This document shows, in pieces, positions 27,428-36,985 of a DNA stretch of 64,000 bases. Numbering within the stretch: position 1 is the stretch's first letter; each line of letters starts with the position of its first letter. Under the pieces are notes generated by a model. The model did no database searches. It worked only from the letters and a program-made list of their open reading frames with translations, and was not told the DNA's origin. The position numbers were made by a program, and so were the translations under genes. The DNA comes from Halalkalibacter alkaliphilus (lineage in GTDB: Bacteria > Bacillota > Bacilli > Bacillales > Bacillaceae_D): assembly GCF_023555415.1 (NCBI RefSeq), contig NZ_JAKRYL010000020.1, positions 1 through 64,000 on the forward strand, read 5' to 3'.

Positions 27428-27441
27428 TGAAAGCGCTTCTA
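27428..27441. promoter_or_regulatory. cre-like site (CcpA)
   Basis: TGAAAGCGCTTCTA matches the cre consensus TGWNANCGNTNWCA except for the last few positions. It lies in the leader, about 90 bp before the RraA-like gene. Confidence 0.5.
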
Positions 27442-27530
27442 TTAGTGATAGAGAAAGTTTCATTTAGTAATCAATAATGCTTGTGAATCAAACCTGAAAG
27501 GAATTTAAAAATTGGAAGGAGAGAATAGTT

Positions 27531-28208
27531 GTGAGTAATTTACCACCGTTATTATTAAAGAATACTGTTGAAAGAGCTAAAAGATTAAATACGACACTTT
27601 TATCTGATGCAATGGAATGTACTGGTTCCATGAACTACAAAATAAAACCTGTGACAAATAGAGTAAAGGTAGTGGGAACAGCCCTAACTGTAAGTTTAAG
27701 ACCGGGAGATAATCTATTTTTACATCAAGCCATTCATCTAGGTGAAGAGGGATATGTAATTGTTGCTGATGGTAAAGGTCATACCGAAAATGCTTATCTA
27801 GGTGAGTTAATGGCGTTTGCCGCTAAAGCTAGAGGGTTAGAAGGAATAATTATTGATGGCTTAGTAAGAGATAAAGATATTCTTAGTCAATTAGATTTTC
27901 CTATTTTCGCAACAGGATTTATTCCAAATGGCCCTCTTAAAGATGGTCCAGGTAAAATAAATACATTAATATCCTGTGGAGGTGTTTCGGTTCAACCAGG
28001 AGATTTAATCATTGGTGATGATGATGGTGTTGTGGTAGTTCCGAAAGATCAAATTGAAGTAACTTTATTAAAAGCAGAAAAAAAATTAGAATATGAAAAT
28101 AATAGAGTTGAAGTGATCGCAAAATACGAAGAAAGTCGTAAAGCGGGAAAAATAGAAGGTAGTATTGAGCCAACTTGGTTAAAAGAGAAAATCGAGTCGT
28201 TTAAATAA
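27531..28208 (+). CDS. RraA-like aldolase family protein
   Basis: The 225-residue protein belongs to the RraA/4-hydroxy-4-methyl-2-oxoglutarate aldolase family (methyltransferase-like fold). Family marks are TTLLSDAMECTG near the N-terminus, VADGKGHTENAYLGELMAFAAKARG, and the GLVRDKD arginine/aspartate pair that binds the oxoacid and Mg2+. The C-terminal IIGDDDGVVVVPKDQ is also typical. Members cleave or decarboxylate 2-oxo acids. GTG start follows AAGGAGAG. It opens the first TTT operon, which suggests a role in breaking down the imported acid. Confidence 0.85.
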   Translation: MSNLPPLLLKNTVERAKRLNTTLLSDAMECTGSMNYKIKPVTNRVKVVGTALTVSLRPGDNLFLHQAIHLGEEGYVIVADGKGHTENAYLGELMAFAAKARGLEGIIIDGLVRDKDILSQLDFPIFATGFIPNGPLKDGPGKINTLISCGGVSVQPGDLIIGDDDGVVVVPKDQIEVTLLKAEKKLEYENNRVEVIAKYEESRKAGKIEGSIEPTWLKEKIESFK

Positions 28209-28230
28209 AAGCCTGTTGGAGGAGTAGAAA

Positions 28231-29112
28231 ATGAAATTAGGATTTATAGGGTTTGGAGAGGCCGCATTTGAAATGTCCATGGGATTAAAAGGTGAGGGTC
28301 TTAAAAATGTAGTAGCTTTTGATCCTTTATGGAATGACACAAAATTTGGACAGTTAATTCAAGAGCGTGCTAATAATGCAGAGGTAATTCTAAAGAAAGC
28401 TCCAGATGAAGTTGTAAGTACGGTAGATGTGGTAATTGTAGCAGTACCAGCTGATAAAGCATTGGCAGTTAGTCAATCGTTGTTGCCTAATATAAAAGTG
28501 GATAGTATTTATGTTGATGTATCTGCTTCAACACCGGATGTAAAACTAGAAATAAGTCAATGCCTCAATGAAAAAGGTACAAGTTTTGTGGATGCAGCAA
28601 TGATGGGACCATTACCTGTTTATAAGCATCAGGTTCCAATGCTTGCCAGTGGTAATGGAACAGATAGGTTTATTGATATGATGTCTGCTTATAGCATGAA
28701 CATTAGTAAAGTAAGTGATACTGCTGGAGAGGCTTCAGCTGTGAAGTTAATCCGAAGTATATTTATGAAAGGGCTCCCATCTTTGCTAATTGAAATGCTT
28801 GAGGCTGCTAGGAAATTTAATGTGGAAGAACTAGTGATTAAGTCAATTAGCGAGACTATGGATAGTAAGACTTTTGAAGAAACGATGAATAGGCTGGTTA
28901 CGGGAACATCTATTCATGCGCTTAGAAGGTCTGTGGAATTACAAGGTACAATTAAAATGTTAGAAAAAGCAAAATTAGATCATTTAATGTCAAAAGGAGC
29001 TTGTGAAAAACTTCAACAGCTTGGGGAATTTAATTTTAAAGAAAAATTCCAAGGGAGATCACCAAATTCTTGGTCACAAGTAATTGATGCTATGGAAGTA
29101 AAAAATATGTAA
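28231..29112 (+). CDS. 6-phosphogluconate-dehydrogenase-like NAD(P) oxidoreductase (DUF1932)
   Basis: The 293-residue protein starts with a Rossmann fold (GFIGFGEAAFEMSMGL, about 4-19) and continues as a beta-hydroxyacid-dehydrogenase-like helical domain. The C-terminal half fits the DUF1932 group rather than typical 3-hydroxyisobutyrate dehydrogenases. The catalytic lysine region is SAVKLIRSIFMKG. It likely oxidises a hydroxy acid with NAD(P). Its ribosome site is TTGGAGGAG and it lies 22 bp after the RraA-like gene. The substrate is unknown. Confidence 0.8.
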   Translation: MKLGFIGFGEAAFEMSMGLKGEGLKNVVAFDPLWNDTKFGQLIQERANNAEVILKKAPDEVVSTVDVVIVAVPADKALAVSQSLLPNIKVDSIYVDVSASTPDVKLEISQCLNEKGTSFVDAAMMGPLPVYKHQVPMLASGNGTDRFIDMMSAYSMNISKVSDTAGEASAVKLIRSIFMKGLPSLLIEMLEAARKFNVEELVIKSISETMDSKTFEETMNRLVTGTSIHALRRSVELQGTIKMLEKAKLDHLMSKGACEKLQQLGEFNFKEKFQGRSPNSWSQVIDAMEVKNM

Positions 29113-29240
29113 GTAAGAGATTTTAGGAAATGGATATTAAGATTTTCTAGGTTGTTAATTTTAGAAATGGAAGTTTCAAAAAAGTCAAAAACGAACTTTT
29201 TTAGACTTTCCATTTAGATTTAGGTGAAAGGAGGAAAAAA

Positions 29241-29711
29241 ATGCGGACTTTACATCAAGATGTGTTCATTGGGATTGGGATGCTAATACTTTCACTTTTT
29301 CTTTATATTAAAACATTTGAGTTTGCTGGTGAGGCTGCTCTTTATCCCAGGGGGCTTCTTCTTCTGTTAACGATTTTTGGAATACTCATTGTTTATGGTG
29401 GATTTAAGAAAACAAAGCAATTAAAAGAGGGGGAGGATGTTCAATCTGAGGGAGAGGAAGAGAAATTGACTTTCTCTACTCTTAAATCCCCGCTGACTAT
29501 TCTGTTGCTTGTTATGATTTATGCAGGACTAATAAGTTTGATAGGATTCTTTCCATCAACAATACTATTTGTAATTGTTTTTTTATGGTATGTAGGAGTG
29601 AAAAAGTGGACGGTGTATGTTTATACGGTGGTTGGATTAAACTTATTTATTTACGTTCTCTTCGTACTTCAACTAAATGTTCAGCTTCCGGTAGGGGCAT
29701 TGTTTAATTAG
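29241..29711 (+). CDS. tctB: TTT transporter small membrane subunit (TctB)
   Basis: The 156-residue protein has four membrane spans with a charged loop between spans 2 and 3, the layout of the TctB subunit of tripartite tricarboxylate transporters. These secondary importers use an extracytoplasmic binding protein (TctC). It is followed 12 bp later by tctA. AAAGGAGG precedes the ATG. Confidence 0.85.
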   Translation: MRTLHQDVFIGIGMLILSLFLYIKTFEFAGEAALYPRGLLLLLTIFGILIVYGGFKKTKQLKEGEDVQSEGEEEKLTFSTLKSPLTILLLVMIYAGLISLIGFFPSTILFVIVFLWYVGVKKWTVYVYTVVGLNLFIYVLFVLQLNVQLPVGALFN

Positions 29712-29723
29712 AAGGAGGAGACT

Positions 29724-31238
29724 ATGAATTCAGAATTGCTGTTTCAAGTATTTGGTCAGTTATTTACATTTCAAGTTTTGTTTGCAATTACAATGGGAGT
29801 TATTGGTGGAATTATTGTTGGTTCGTTACCTGGTTTAAGTGCCACAATGGCTATAGCTTTAATGATACCTGTCACGTTTGGAATGGATCCAATAGCAGGA
29901 CTAACGATGCTTACCGCTATTTACACTGGTGCCATTTATGGAGGATCCATTTCAGCCATTCTTATTCATACTCCAGGTACTCCGTCATCGGCAGCAACAA
30001 GTCTTGATGGTTATCAATTAACATTAAAAGGTAAAGGTGCAAAGGCCCTTGGAGTTTCAACGATCTCATCAATGATTGGTGGATTTATTAGTGCCATAGC
30101 ATTACTTTTTCTGGCTCCGCCGTTATCAAGAATCTCATTAATGTTCAGTGCTCCTGAATATTTTTTAATCGCAGTATTTGGGTTAACAATAATTGGTGGC
30201 TTAGCTACAAAATCAATGGTTAAAGGGCTAGCAGGAGGAGTTATTGGTTTACTAATTGGTACTATTGGTATGGATATTTTAACAGGTTACTCTAGATTTA
30301 CATTTGACTTTGTGTCTCTTCAATCAGGTGTCCCGATTATACCAGCAATGATTGGATTATTCTCATTGTCGCAAGTTATGATTCAGGCAGAGAAACTTGG
30401 AAGAAAAGATACTAGTAAAATTGTTTCGAAAGTGAAGGGTAAAGTTTTACTGACGCTTAAAGAGTTTAAACAGATTTGGGTGACTATCATTCGCTCATCA
30501 GGAATTGGAACATTTGTAGGAATGTTGCCTGGAGCTGGTGCAGATATTGGTTCTTGGGTTGGTTATAATGAGGCGAAACGTTTTTCGAAGAATAAGGAAG
30601 AATTCGGAAAAGGGAGTATTGAAGGTGTTGCTGCATCTGAGGCAGCCAATAACGCTGTAACAGGTGGTTCACTCATTCCATTATTGACGTTAGGTATACC
30701 AGGTAACGTAGCGACAGCCGTTTTTTTAGGTGGTCTAATGATTCAAGGGTTGGTGCCAGGTCGTGAGTTATTTACTACCCATGCTAATATAACATACTCA
30801 GTTATTATTGGGTTTGTATTGGCTAACATCTTGATGGGAATTGTTGGGCTACTTGGAGCAAGGTATCTAGTCAAAATATCCGAAATATCGGTAAGTATTT
30901 TAGCCCCGCTTATTATTGGTTTTAGTGTGGTGGGATCTTATGCGATTAGTAACAACATTTTTGATATTTGGGTTATGATTGTCTTTGGATTTATCGGCTA
31001 TTTTATTCGTAAAACTGGTTTTCATCCAGCCCCGATTATTCTTGGAATGATTTTAGGGCCAATTGGCGAGCAGGGTTTTAGACAATCTCTTGTTATGGCT
31101 AAAGGTGATCTTCTTCCATACTTTTTTTCTCGTCCGATTTCGATTGTCTTAATCTTGCTAATTGTCATTACACTCTTTTCACCTTTAATAATGAAATGGT
31201 GGAAAAATAGAAAAACAAATAACTTAAAGCAGGTGTAG
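29724..31238 (+). CDS. tctA: TTT transporter large membrane subunit (TctA)
   Basis: The 504-residue protein has about 12 membrane spans and both copies of the TctA signature. The first is GSLPGLSATMAIALMIPVTF, followed by YTGAIYGGSISAIL and HTPGTPSSAAT. The second repeat is GMLPGAGADIGSWVGYNEAKR. It forms the transport channel with TctB. Most family members carry carboxylates such as citrate, tartrate or terephthalate. The ribosome site is AGAAGGAGG. Confidence 0.94.
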   Translation: MNSELLFQVFGQLFTFQVLFAITMGVIGGIIVGSLPGLSATMAIALMIPVTFGMDPIAGLTMLTAIYTGAIYGGSISAILIHTPGTPSSAATSLDGYQLTLKGKGAKALGVSTISSMIGGFISAIALLFLAPPLSRISLMFSAPEYFLIAVFGLTIIGGLATKSMVKGLAGGVIGLLIGTIGMDILTGYSRFTFDFVSLQSGVPIIPAMIGLFSLSQVMIQAEKLGRKDTSKIVSKVKGKVLLTLKEFKQIWVTIIRSSGIGTFVGMLPGAGADIGSWVGYNEAKRFSKNKEEFGKGSIEGVAASEAANNAVTGGSLIPLLTLGIPGNVATAVFLGGLMIQGLVPGRELFTTHANITYSVIIGFVLANILMGIVGLLGARYLVKISEISVSILAPLIIGFSVVGSYAISNNIFDIWVMIVFGFIGYFIRKTGFHPAPIILGMILGPIGEQGFRQSLVMAKGDLLPYFFSRPISIVLILLIVITLFSPLIMKWWKNRKTNNLKQV

Positions 31239-31295
31239 CCAATATAAGTGGTTACAAAATAAATCAGTATTAATGAAAGTATTTGAGGTGAAGGA

Positions 31296-32375
31296 ATGGC
31301 AACTTGGGGATTTAAAGGTGGATTAAAGTGGTTCAATAGTGGTTTTGTAGAAAATAAGGAAGTGAAAATAGATGTAATAAATGAGTTGGATCGAGAATTT
31401 GAACTTCCTGACGGGTGTTTAATTGTTCCAGGTTTGGTTGATTTCCATTGTCATGTTTGGGCTCCTGGAGCGTTAGTTGGAGTTACTGACATAGAATATC
31501 TTTCTTCGGGAGTTGTAGCTGTTGTAGATGCAGGAACGTTTGGCTATGATGGCTGGGCGAATGCGGACCGCTTATGGCAAAATAGTCAGATTGAAATTCG
31601 TTCTTGGCTTTCAGTACTTCCAGAAGGATTAACCCTACATCCTAATCCAAATCCAACGAAACCAGAGAACATTTCCATGGAACGCTTATTGGAAACAGCA
31701 TCATTGTCGGGGCAAAGGCTCTATGGTTTCAAAGTGAGATTAGGACAAAGGGGTGTAGAAAATGATCGAGGTTTACTTACAGTAGCTCGTGAAGCAGCGG
31801 AGAAAAGCGGACTAAAAATGATGGTTCATCTTACTGACACCAGTCTTACAATAGATGAAGTGTTAGATACTTTAAGACCAGGTGATATTTTGACACATCC
31901 GTATCACGGAAAAAAAGGTAATATCTTAGATGCGAAGGGAAAAGTAGCAACCTGTTTTTTGGATGCAGTTGAGAAAGGTCTGCTATTAGATGTCGGACAA
32001 GGCAGCAAGCATTTCTCTTGGAAGGTATTTAAGCAAGCAATTTCAGAAGGATTAAAGCCGCATTTTATTAGTTCAGACCTTGTAAGAAACACGTGGAAAA
32101 AACCGCCTGTAGATGATATGAGCTATATCGTATCTCGCTTTATTGCGGGTGGACTATCAAAAGATGAAGTATTCTCATCTTTGTTGAATAATGCTACTGA
32201 TTTTATGGGGATAAAGATTGATCCTACTAAAAACCTTGTTGTTTTACAGCCAGATTACTCGAAAATTTCCTATTCGGATTCGGAAGATATCTTGGAGGGG
32301 AATATTAGGTATTCACCTGTAATTCAAATTTTTAATGGGAAATCTATATTTGTAGCTGATTATTTATCAAAATAA
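31296..32375 (+). CDS. Amidohydrolase/deacetylase family metallohydrolase
   Basis: The 359-residue protein is an amidohydrolase-superfamily enzyme of the dihydroorotase-like group often annotated as a deacetylase. The metal-binding HxH is H51/H53 in VDFHCHVW. The likely carboxylated lysine is in YGFKVRLGQRG, later histidines are in MMVHLTDT and HPYHGKKGN, and the catalytic aspartate is in ISSDLVRN. It hydrolyses an amide, lactone or similar bond. It is placed between tctA and tctC, so its substrate may be the transported compound. GGTGAAGG precedes the ATG. Confidence 0.82.
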   Translation: MATWGFKGGLKWFNSGFVENKEVKIDVINELDREFELPDGCLIVPGLVDFHCHVWAPGALVGVTDIEYLSSGVVAVVDAGTFGYDGWANADRLWQNSQIEIRSWLSVLPEGLTLHPNPNPTKPENISMERLLETASLSGQRLYGFKVRLGQRGVENDRGLLTVAREAAEKSGLKMMVHLTDTSLTIDEVLDTLRPGDILTHPYHGKKGNILDAKGKVATCFLDAVEKGLLLDVGQGSKHFSWKVFKQAISEGLKPHFISSDLVRNTWKKPPVDDMSYIVSRFIAGGLSKDEVFSSLLNNATDFMGIKIDPTKNLVVLQPDYSKISYSDSEDILEGNIRYSPVIQIFNGKSIFVADYLSK

Positions 32376-32403
32376 TACCAATTAGAAGTAGGAGGGGTTA
32401 ATT

Positions 32404-33399
32404 ATGAAGAAGTTTCTAGGTATATGCATTGTGTTTTTTCTTTTAGTAGCTATAACAGCATGCGGGACAGAAGGGAATAATCAGCCTTCCGGGGGAACTG
32501 CAAATGAAAGTAATAGTGATTTCCCTAATAAGCCAATCAGCGTCATTGTTCCTTTTGCAGCAGGTGGTGGAATGGATACCGCAACGAGAATTCTTACCCC
32601 TTATTTAGAAAACGAGTTAGGTGTACCGGTTAATGTAATTAATAAAACAGGTGCGGGAGGATGGGTTGGCTGGGCTGATGTGGCAAATGCCAATCCGGAT
32701 GGCTATACGATTGGATATATAGGTACACCGAATTTCATAACAGGTTATTTAGATCCTAGACAAAATAGAGATCAAAACCTAGATAGCTTTTCGATGCTTG
32801 GTAAACACGTTACTGACCGGGTGGTGATGGCCGTTAAAAAGGATGAGACTCGATTCACTGATATTAAAGAATTGATAGAGTATGCGCAAAGTAATGAGTT
32901 GACATCAACATCGACTGGAGTTGGCAGTAACGGTCACATTGTTTCTTTAAAATTGAATCAAGAGCATGGAACAAACATTACAACTGTTCATAATCAAGGT
33001 GCTGCAGAAAGTTCGGCAGCTGTAATGGGAGGACATATAGACATTTTATTTGCAAACTTAGGAGACATTAGATCATCGCGCGAAGACCTTGAAATTCTGA
33101 CTATATTTGCTGAAGAAAGATCTCCACTTTTACCTGATGTACCAACATTCGAAGAGTCTGGTTTTGGTGGTATACTTGCAGGCGTGGATCGTGGCTTTTT
33201 AACTCCTAATGGAGTAGATGACGAGACATTGGCGATTTTGCGTCAGGCTTTTGAGAATGCCATAAATCATGAGGAGCAGATTGAGAAACAAGTAGAAATG
33301 GGTCTTCAATCTGATTATAAAGATTACAATGAGTTTGAACAAGAACTAAGAGATATAGAGCAAACCTTAATTGAGTTGGAAGATCTAATCTGGGAATAA
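32404..33399 (+). CDS. tctC: TTT transporter binding lipoprotein (TctC), copy 1
   Basis: The 331-residue lipoprotein has a signal peptide ending in the lipobox ITAC (C20) and a Ser/Gly-rich linker. The Bug/TctC fold follows with KPISVIVPFAAGGGMDTATR, VNKTGAGGWVGW-like INKTGAGGWVGW and ANPDGYTIG. It captures the ligand for TctAB. It is separated from tctA only by the amidohydrolase gene. AGGAGGGG precedes the ATG. A long hairpin without T-run follows (33428-33462). Confidence 0.93.
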   Translation: MKKFLGICIVFFLLVAITACGTEGNNQPSGGTANESNSDFPNKPISVIVPFAAGGGMDTATRILTPYLENELGVPVNVINKTGAGGWVGWADVANANPDGYTIGYIGTPNFITGYLDPRQNRDQNLDSFSMLGKHVTDRVVMAVKKDETRFTDIKELIEYAQSNELTSTSTGVGSNGHIVSLKLNQEHGTNITTVHNQGAAESSAAVMGGHIDILFANLGDIRSSREDLEILTIFAEERSPLLPDVPTFEESGFGGILAGVDRGFLTPNGVDDETLAILRQAFENAINHEEQIEKQVEMGLQSDYKDYNEFEQELRDIEQTLIELEDLIWE

Positions 33400-33427
33400 A
33401 CAACGACCTCTTACCTAAAGTTGATGA

Positions 33428-33484
33428 AGTAGATCTGGATAGAAAATATCCCCAGATCTACTCTCCAATAAATAGCGGGGGATA
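33428..33484 (+). other. Overlapping alternative hairpins after tctC
   Basis: AGTAGATCTGG (33428-33438) pairs with CCAGATCTACT (33452-33462). ATATCCCC (33446-33453) can instead pair with GGGGATAT (33477-33484). The two overlap, so only one can form. No T-run follows. It may stabilise the upstream mRNA 3' end. Confidence 0.4.
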
Positions 33485-33627
33485 TCTTCGGACTACAGAA
33501 ATCAAAGGAAAGCAGAAATTTATATAAGGAAGGGTACTGAAATAGTTCGTTTTTTTTCTTAGTTTATGGGAGCCTTTACTAAGTTTCATCGGCAAAATAA
33601 GTCGAATAAAAACCTTTCAGTGGTTTT

Positions 33628-33641
33628 TGTAAGCGCTTTTT
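33628..33641. promoter_or_regulatory. cre-like site before the second tctC
   Basis: TGTAAGCGCTTTTT matches the cre core AAGCGCTT and fails only at the last positions. It lies 78 bp before the gene, in a 319-bp gap that must contain its promoter. Confidence 0.4.
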
Positions 33642-33718
33642 TGTAATTTGTTTTGATTAATAAATAAAAAGTATATTAAATTTTAATTCTTTATTCTTTA
33701 TAAGAGAAAGGGGAAAAA

Positions 33719-34750
33719 ATGAAAAAAATCAAATTTAGTTTAGTGCTCTTCATCTTTTTATTAATCGTAATAGCTGGTTGTTCTTCAAATCAAAATTCTA
33801 CTGTAGAGCCAAGGCCTGAAAACTCTAGTGAAAGTGAGTTAACTAGTGAAAGTGACATTGACTACCCTACAAAACCAATTAAAATGATTGTTTCTTATGG
33901 TGCAGGTGGAGGTACGGATACTGGAGCACGTTTATTAGCTCCAATATTAGAAGAAAAATTGGGAGCCCCTGTAGTTATCGAAAATAAACCAGGTGCTGCT
34001 GGTTGGATTGGGTGGCAAGAACTAGTGAATGCGAACCCGGATGGATATACGTTAGGATTCGTCAATGCTCCCGCAATCATTGCGGGGTATTTAAATCCAA
34101 GCACAGGAATCAATGAGGATTTGGATAGCTTTACACATATTATAAGTCATGTTAATGATGCTGGAGTTATTGCTGTACGTGCAGATGATAATCGCTTTAA
34201 TACAATTGAAGAGTTAATAGAGTATGCTAAGGGAAATGAGCTTACAATTAACGCGAATGGTGTAGGTACCGAAAACCATGTTACGATATTAGAAATGAAC
34301 GAACAACTTGGTACTCAATTTTCAACGGTTCAATTTACAGGTGCGGCAGAATCGTTAACTAGTGTTCTTGGTGGACATGTGGATGTATTATTGGCAAAAG
34401 TAGGTGAAGTTAACTCATCTCAAGAGGAAGGTGGCTTGAAAGTTCTAGCTACGATGATTCCAACTAGAGTACCACAATTACCTGATGTACCTACTTTCAA
34501 AGAAACTATTGGTTCTGATATCGAATTTTATTCTTTGAGAACAATAGCAGGTCCAAAAGGGCTTGATCCTAAAATTGTTTCCATTCTTCAGGATGCATTA
34601 GAGGAAGCTTTTGCTGAACCAGGCCATATTCAAAAAATGACTGAAATGGGGCTTAACATTGATGGGACAAAAGGTGAGGATCTTGTTGAAGTATTAAAAA
34701 ATGAAGAAGAAAAAATGTTGAATGTAAAAAGTGTGTTAGGGTGGAAATAA
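33719..34750 (+). CDS. tctC: TTT transporter binding lipoprotein (TctC), copy 2
   Basis: The 343-residue protein is a paralogue of the preceding tctC with lipobox VIAGC (C21) and the same fold marks: KPIKMIVSYGAGGGTDTGAR, IENKPGAAGWIGWQ and NPDGYTLG. It has no membrane subunits of its own nearby and follows a 319-bp gap with a cre-like site. It probably serves the TctBA pair upstream with different ligand preference or expression. GGGG-type ribosome site. A terminator follows. Confidence 0.92.
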   Translation: MKKIKFSLVLFIFLLIVIAGCSSNQNSTVEPRPENSSESELTSESDIDYPTKPIKMIVSYGAGGGTDTGARLLAPILEEKLGAPVVIENKPGAAGWIGWQELVNANPDGYTLGFVNAPAIIAGYLNPSTGINEDLDSFTHIISHVNDAGVIAVRADDNRFNTIEELIEYAKGNELTINANGVGTENHVTILEMNEQLGTQFSTVQFTGAAESLTSVLGGHVDVLLAKVGEVNSSQEEGGLKVLATMIPTRVPQLPDVPTFKETIGSDIEFYSLRTIAGPKGLDPKIVSILQDALEEAFAEPGHIQKMTEMGLNIDGTKGEDLVEVLKNEEEKMLNVKSVLGWK

Positions 34751-34785
34751 AAAAGTTACTCTATAAAGTTTTGGTATAAATGTAG

Positions 34786-34835
34786 TGAGGTTATCTCAAG
34801 GTGTCAAAAACTTTGGTGATAACCTCTTTTAAAAA
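34786..34835 (+). terminator. Terminator after the second tctC
   Basis: GAGGTTATC pairs with GATAACCTC around a 22-base loop, followed by TTTT. Confidence 0.8.
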
Positions 34836-34853
34836 AAATTGGTGAGGTGCTAT

Positions 34854-35441
34854 ATGGGAGCATTTTATACTCTTCAAGAGGGCACTAGTGAAGAACGTGC
34901 TCATATTAGAAATGTATTATGGGGACTAGACCGTTTGCCTTGGGCAATACAAGAAAATATTATAACTGCATGGATAACCTCTTGGAAATGTAGTTGTTTT
35001 AAAACAATCGATGAAGTACCTGGGTTTTCTTTTTCTGAGTATAAATTAATTGAACACGTGAATGATGTGGTGCACTTTGGGATAGTGCTTGCAGAAAGAT
35101 CAATTAATAGATGGAATACTCATGTTAATTGGGAAGAACTAATTCAAATATTAATACTCCATGATATCGATAAACCTTTACTACTAGCTAAAGAGGAAAA
35201 TGAAGTTATAAAGACAGAAATAGCTAGTCAGATACAGCATGGAGTACTCGGAGCATTAATTTTAAATGAAATTGGATTTTCAGATAAAGTTATTACTACG
35301 GTAGCAACACATGCTACTAATAGCCCTTTTCATGGTTCTAATACTGAAGCGTACATTTTACATTATGCGGATTTGTTTTCTGCTGACCATGCGCTAAGAA
35401 TAGATGAAAAAACTCCTTTTTATCAAAGAATGTCTTTATAA
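34854..35441 (+). CDS. HD-domain protein of unknown function
   Basis: I choose ATG 34854 (195 residues), six bases after GGTGAGGTG. An upstream TTG overlaps that site. The order H (EHVNDVVHFG), HD (LILHDIDKP), H (QHGVLGALIL), H (TVATHATNSP) and D (HYADLFSADH) is that of HD-superfamily metal-dependent phosphohydrolases. A small-molecule or nucleotide hydrolase is possible. It follows a terminator and may have its own weak transcript or depend on readthrough. No closer family recognised. Confidence 0.7.
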   Translation: MGAFYTLQEGTSEERAHIRNVLWGLDRLPWAIQENIITAWITSWKCSCFKTIDEVPGFSFSEYKLIEHVNDVVHFGIVLAERSINRWNTHVNWEELIQILILHDIDKPLLLAKEENEVIKTEIASQIQHGVLGALILNEIGFSDKVITTVATHATNSPFHGSNTEAYILHYADLFSADHALRIDEKTPFYQRMSL

Positions 35442-35785
35442 GTGGATTTTAAGAGTTCGTTTAATATCGTTATATCCCAATTTTTTAAGAGCAAATAATC
35501 TCATTTTTATCATTATTCATGACTGCTTCACCGGTAAAGTAATTGAAAGATTGGTAGTTAAAAGCTTTTAACGTTAAGCGTCATGATAGAGAGTATATTA
35601 TTAATAATCCCTTATTAATATCGTTTTAATAACCACTTTTAGTTCTATATGTAGTTACTGAGACAGCATGGTAAATTCTCTTCTCTCTAGATGTTTTTTT
35701 AAGTAGTCGTTATCTTTTATGATTATTCAATAATAGATAATTTGAAAAAGTAATGAAAAGAATAGAAAAAAGGAGGGAATTTAAT
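35442..35785. other. Gap without a gene
   Basis: A/T-rich, many stops in all frames, no strong hairpin and no clear promoter. It must hold the start signals of the Ldh2-type gene. Confidence 0.5.
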
Positions 35786-36826
35786 ATGTCAATTGTGGAT
35801 GCTAAAATAAGTGAACTCAAAACTAAATGTCTTAATATATTTGTAAATGTTGGACTAAATATTGAGGACGCTCATATCATTGCTGATAACTTATTAGATG
35901 CCGAAATGCGTGGTGTTCCTTCCCATGGGCTCATGAGAGTAAAACATTATATTCAAAGAATTGAGAAAGGTTTGATCAACCTTAATCCAAACGTTAAGGT
36001 AATAAAAGAAACTGGTGCACTATTATTAATTGATGGTGACAATGGTTTAGGTCAAATAGTAGCTAGTAAAGTGTTAGATTTATGTATGGCGCACTCAGAG
36101 GATTTTGGAGTAAGCGTAGCAACCGTAAGAAATAGCAATCACTTTGGAACATGTGGTTATTATACAAGAAAAGCCGCTTCAAAAGGATTTTATTCTATGG
36201 TTCAGTCAAATGCTGGTCCTACAATGGCTCCATGGGGAGGTAAAGATCCATTGCTAGGTACTAACCCACTTTCTATATCGTTTCCAGCTAGTGACTTTGA
36301 TGATTTCACACTAGATATTGCTGTAAGTGCAACAGCTAAAGGGAAAATTCGAAGTTATGAAAGAGAGAACAAAAAAATCCCTCTAGGATGGGCCCAAGAT
36401 AAAGATGGGTTTGATACTACAGATCCAACAAAGGCAATCGAAGGTACCATCCTACCCATGGGCGGTCATAAAGGTTACGGACTTGCAATTGCAGTTGATG
36501 CATTATGTGGAGGACTAAATTTAGGTAATTTTAGTTATGAAACAGAGTCAGTTACAAAAGCAACAAAAATTGCCGGAACCGGACACTTTTTTCTAACAAT
36601 AAAAATAGAAAAGTTAGTCCCTATTGGTGAGTTTGAAAACCACATAGGGAACTGGTTTCACAAAATGAAGTCTTCATCGAAAAGAGATGGTGTGGATGAG
36701 ATCATCATTCCTGGCGAAATAGAAAATAGTTTTATGAAAACTAATGAAATAAGTATTTCTATTCAAGAAGAAACATTGAATGAAATAGAAGAATTATCTT
36801 TAGCTTTAAATAAAGCCAAAAAATAG
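35786..36826 (+). CDS. Malate/L-lactate dehydrogenase family oxidoreductase (Ldh2)
   Basis: ATG 35786 follows AGGAGGG at a normal distance, giving 346 residues. The sequence belongs to the Ldh2 (YlbC/AllD/ComC) family of NAD(P)-dependent 2-hydroxyacid dehydrogenases, unrelated to classical LDH. Visible marks are EMRGVPSHGLMRVKHY, the catalytic His in NSNHFGTCGYY, GTNPLSISFP and LPMGGHKGYGLA. Family substrates include malate, ureidoglycolate, 2,3-diketogulonate and sulfolactate. It ends the first block. The neighbouring sulfoquinovose locus makes a sulfolactate role tempting but unproven. Confidence 0.88.
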   Translation: MSIVDAKISELKTKCLNIFVNVGLNIEDAHIIADNLLDAEMRGVPSHGLMRVKHYIQRIEKGLINLNPNVKVIKETGALLLIDGDNGLGQIVASKVLDLCMAHSEDFGVSVATVRNSNHFGTCGYYTRKAASKGFYSMVQSNAGPTMAPWGGKDPLLGTNPLSISFPASDFDDFTLDIAVSATAKGKIRSYERENKKIPLGWAQDKDGFDTTDPTKAIEGTILPMGGHKGYGLAIAVDALCGGLNLGNFSYETESVTKATKIAGTGHFFLTIKIEKLVPIGEFENHIGNWFHKMKSSSKRDGVDEIIIPGEIENSFMKTNEISISIQEETLNEIEELSLALNKAKK

Positions 36827-36985
36827 ATTTATATAATAACAAAATGCTAACATTTTGCTAACGCAATCCTGTGAAAAACAATATATTCCCGTTAAAGATG
36901 TTACAGTCAAAATTTAACAAATCCTTAATTTATCGCACTTTTCGCACAGAGCGTGTAAAATATTACACACCTTCACCTTAGGGGT

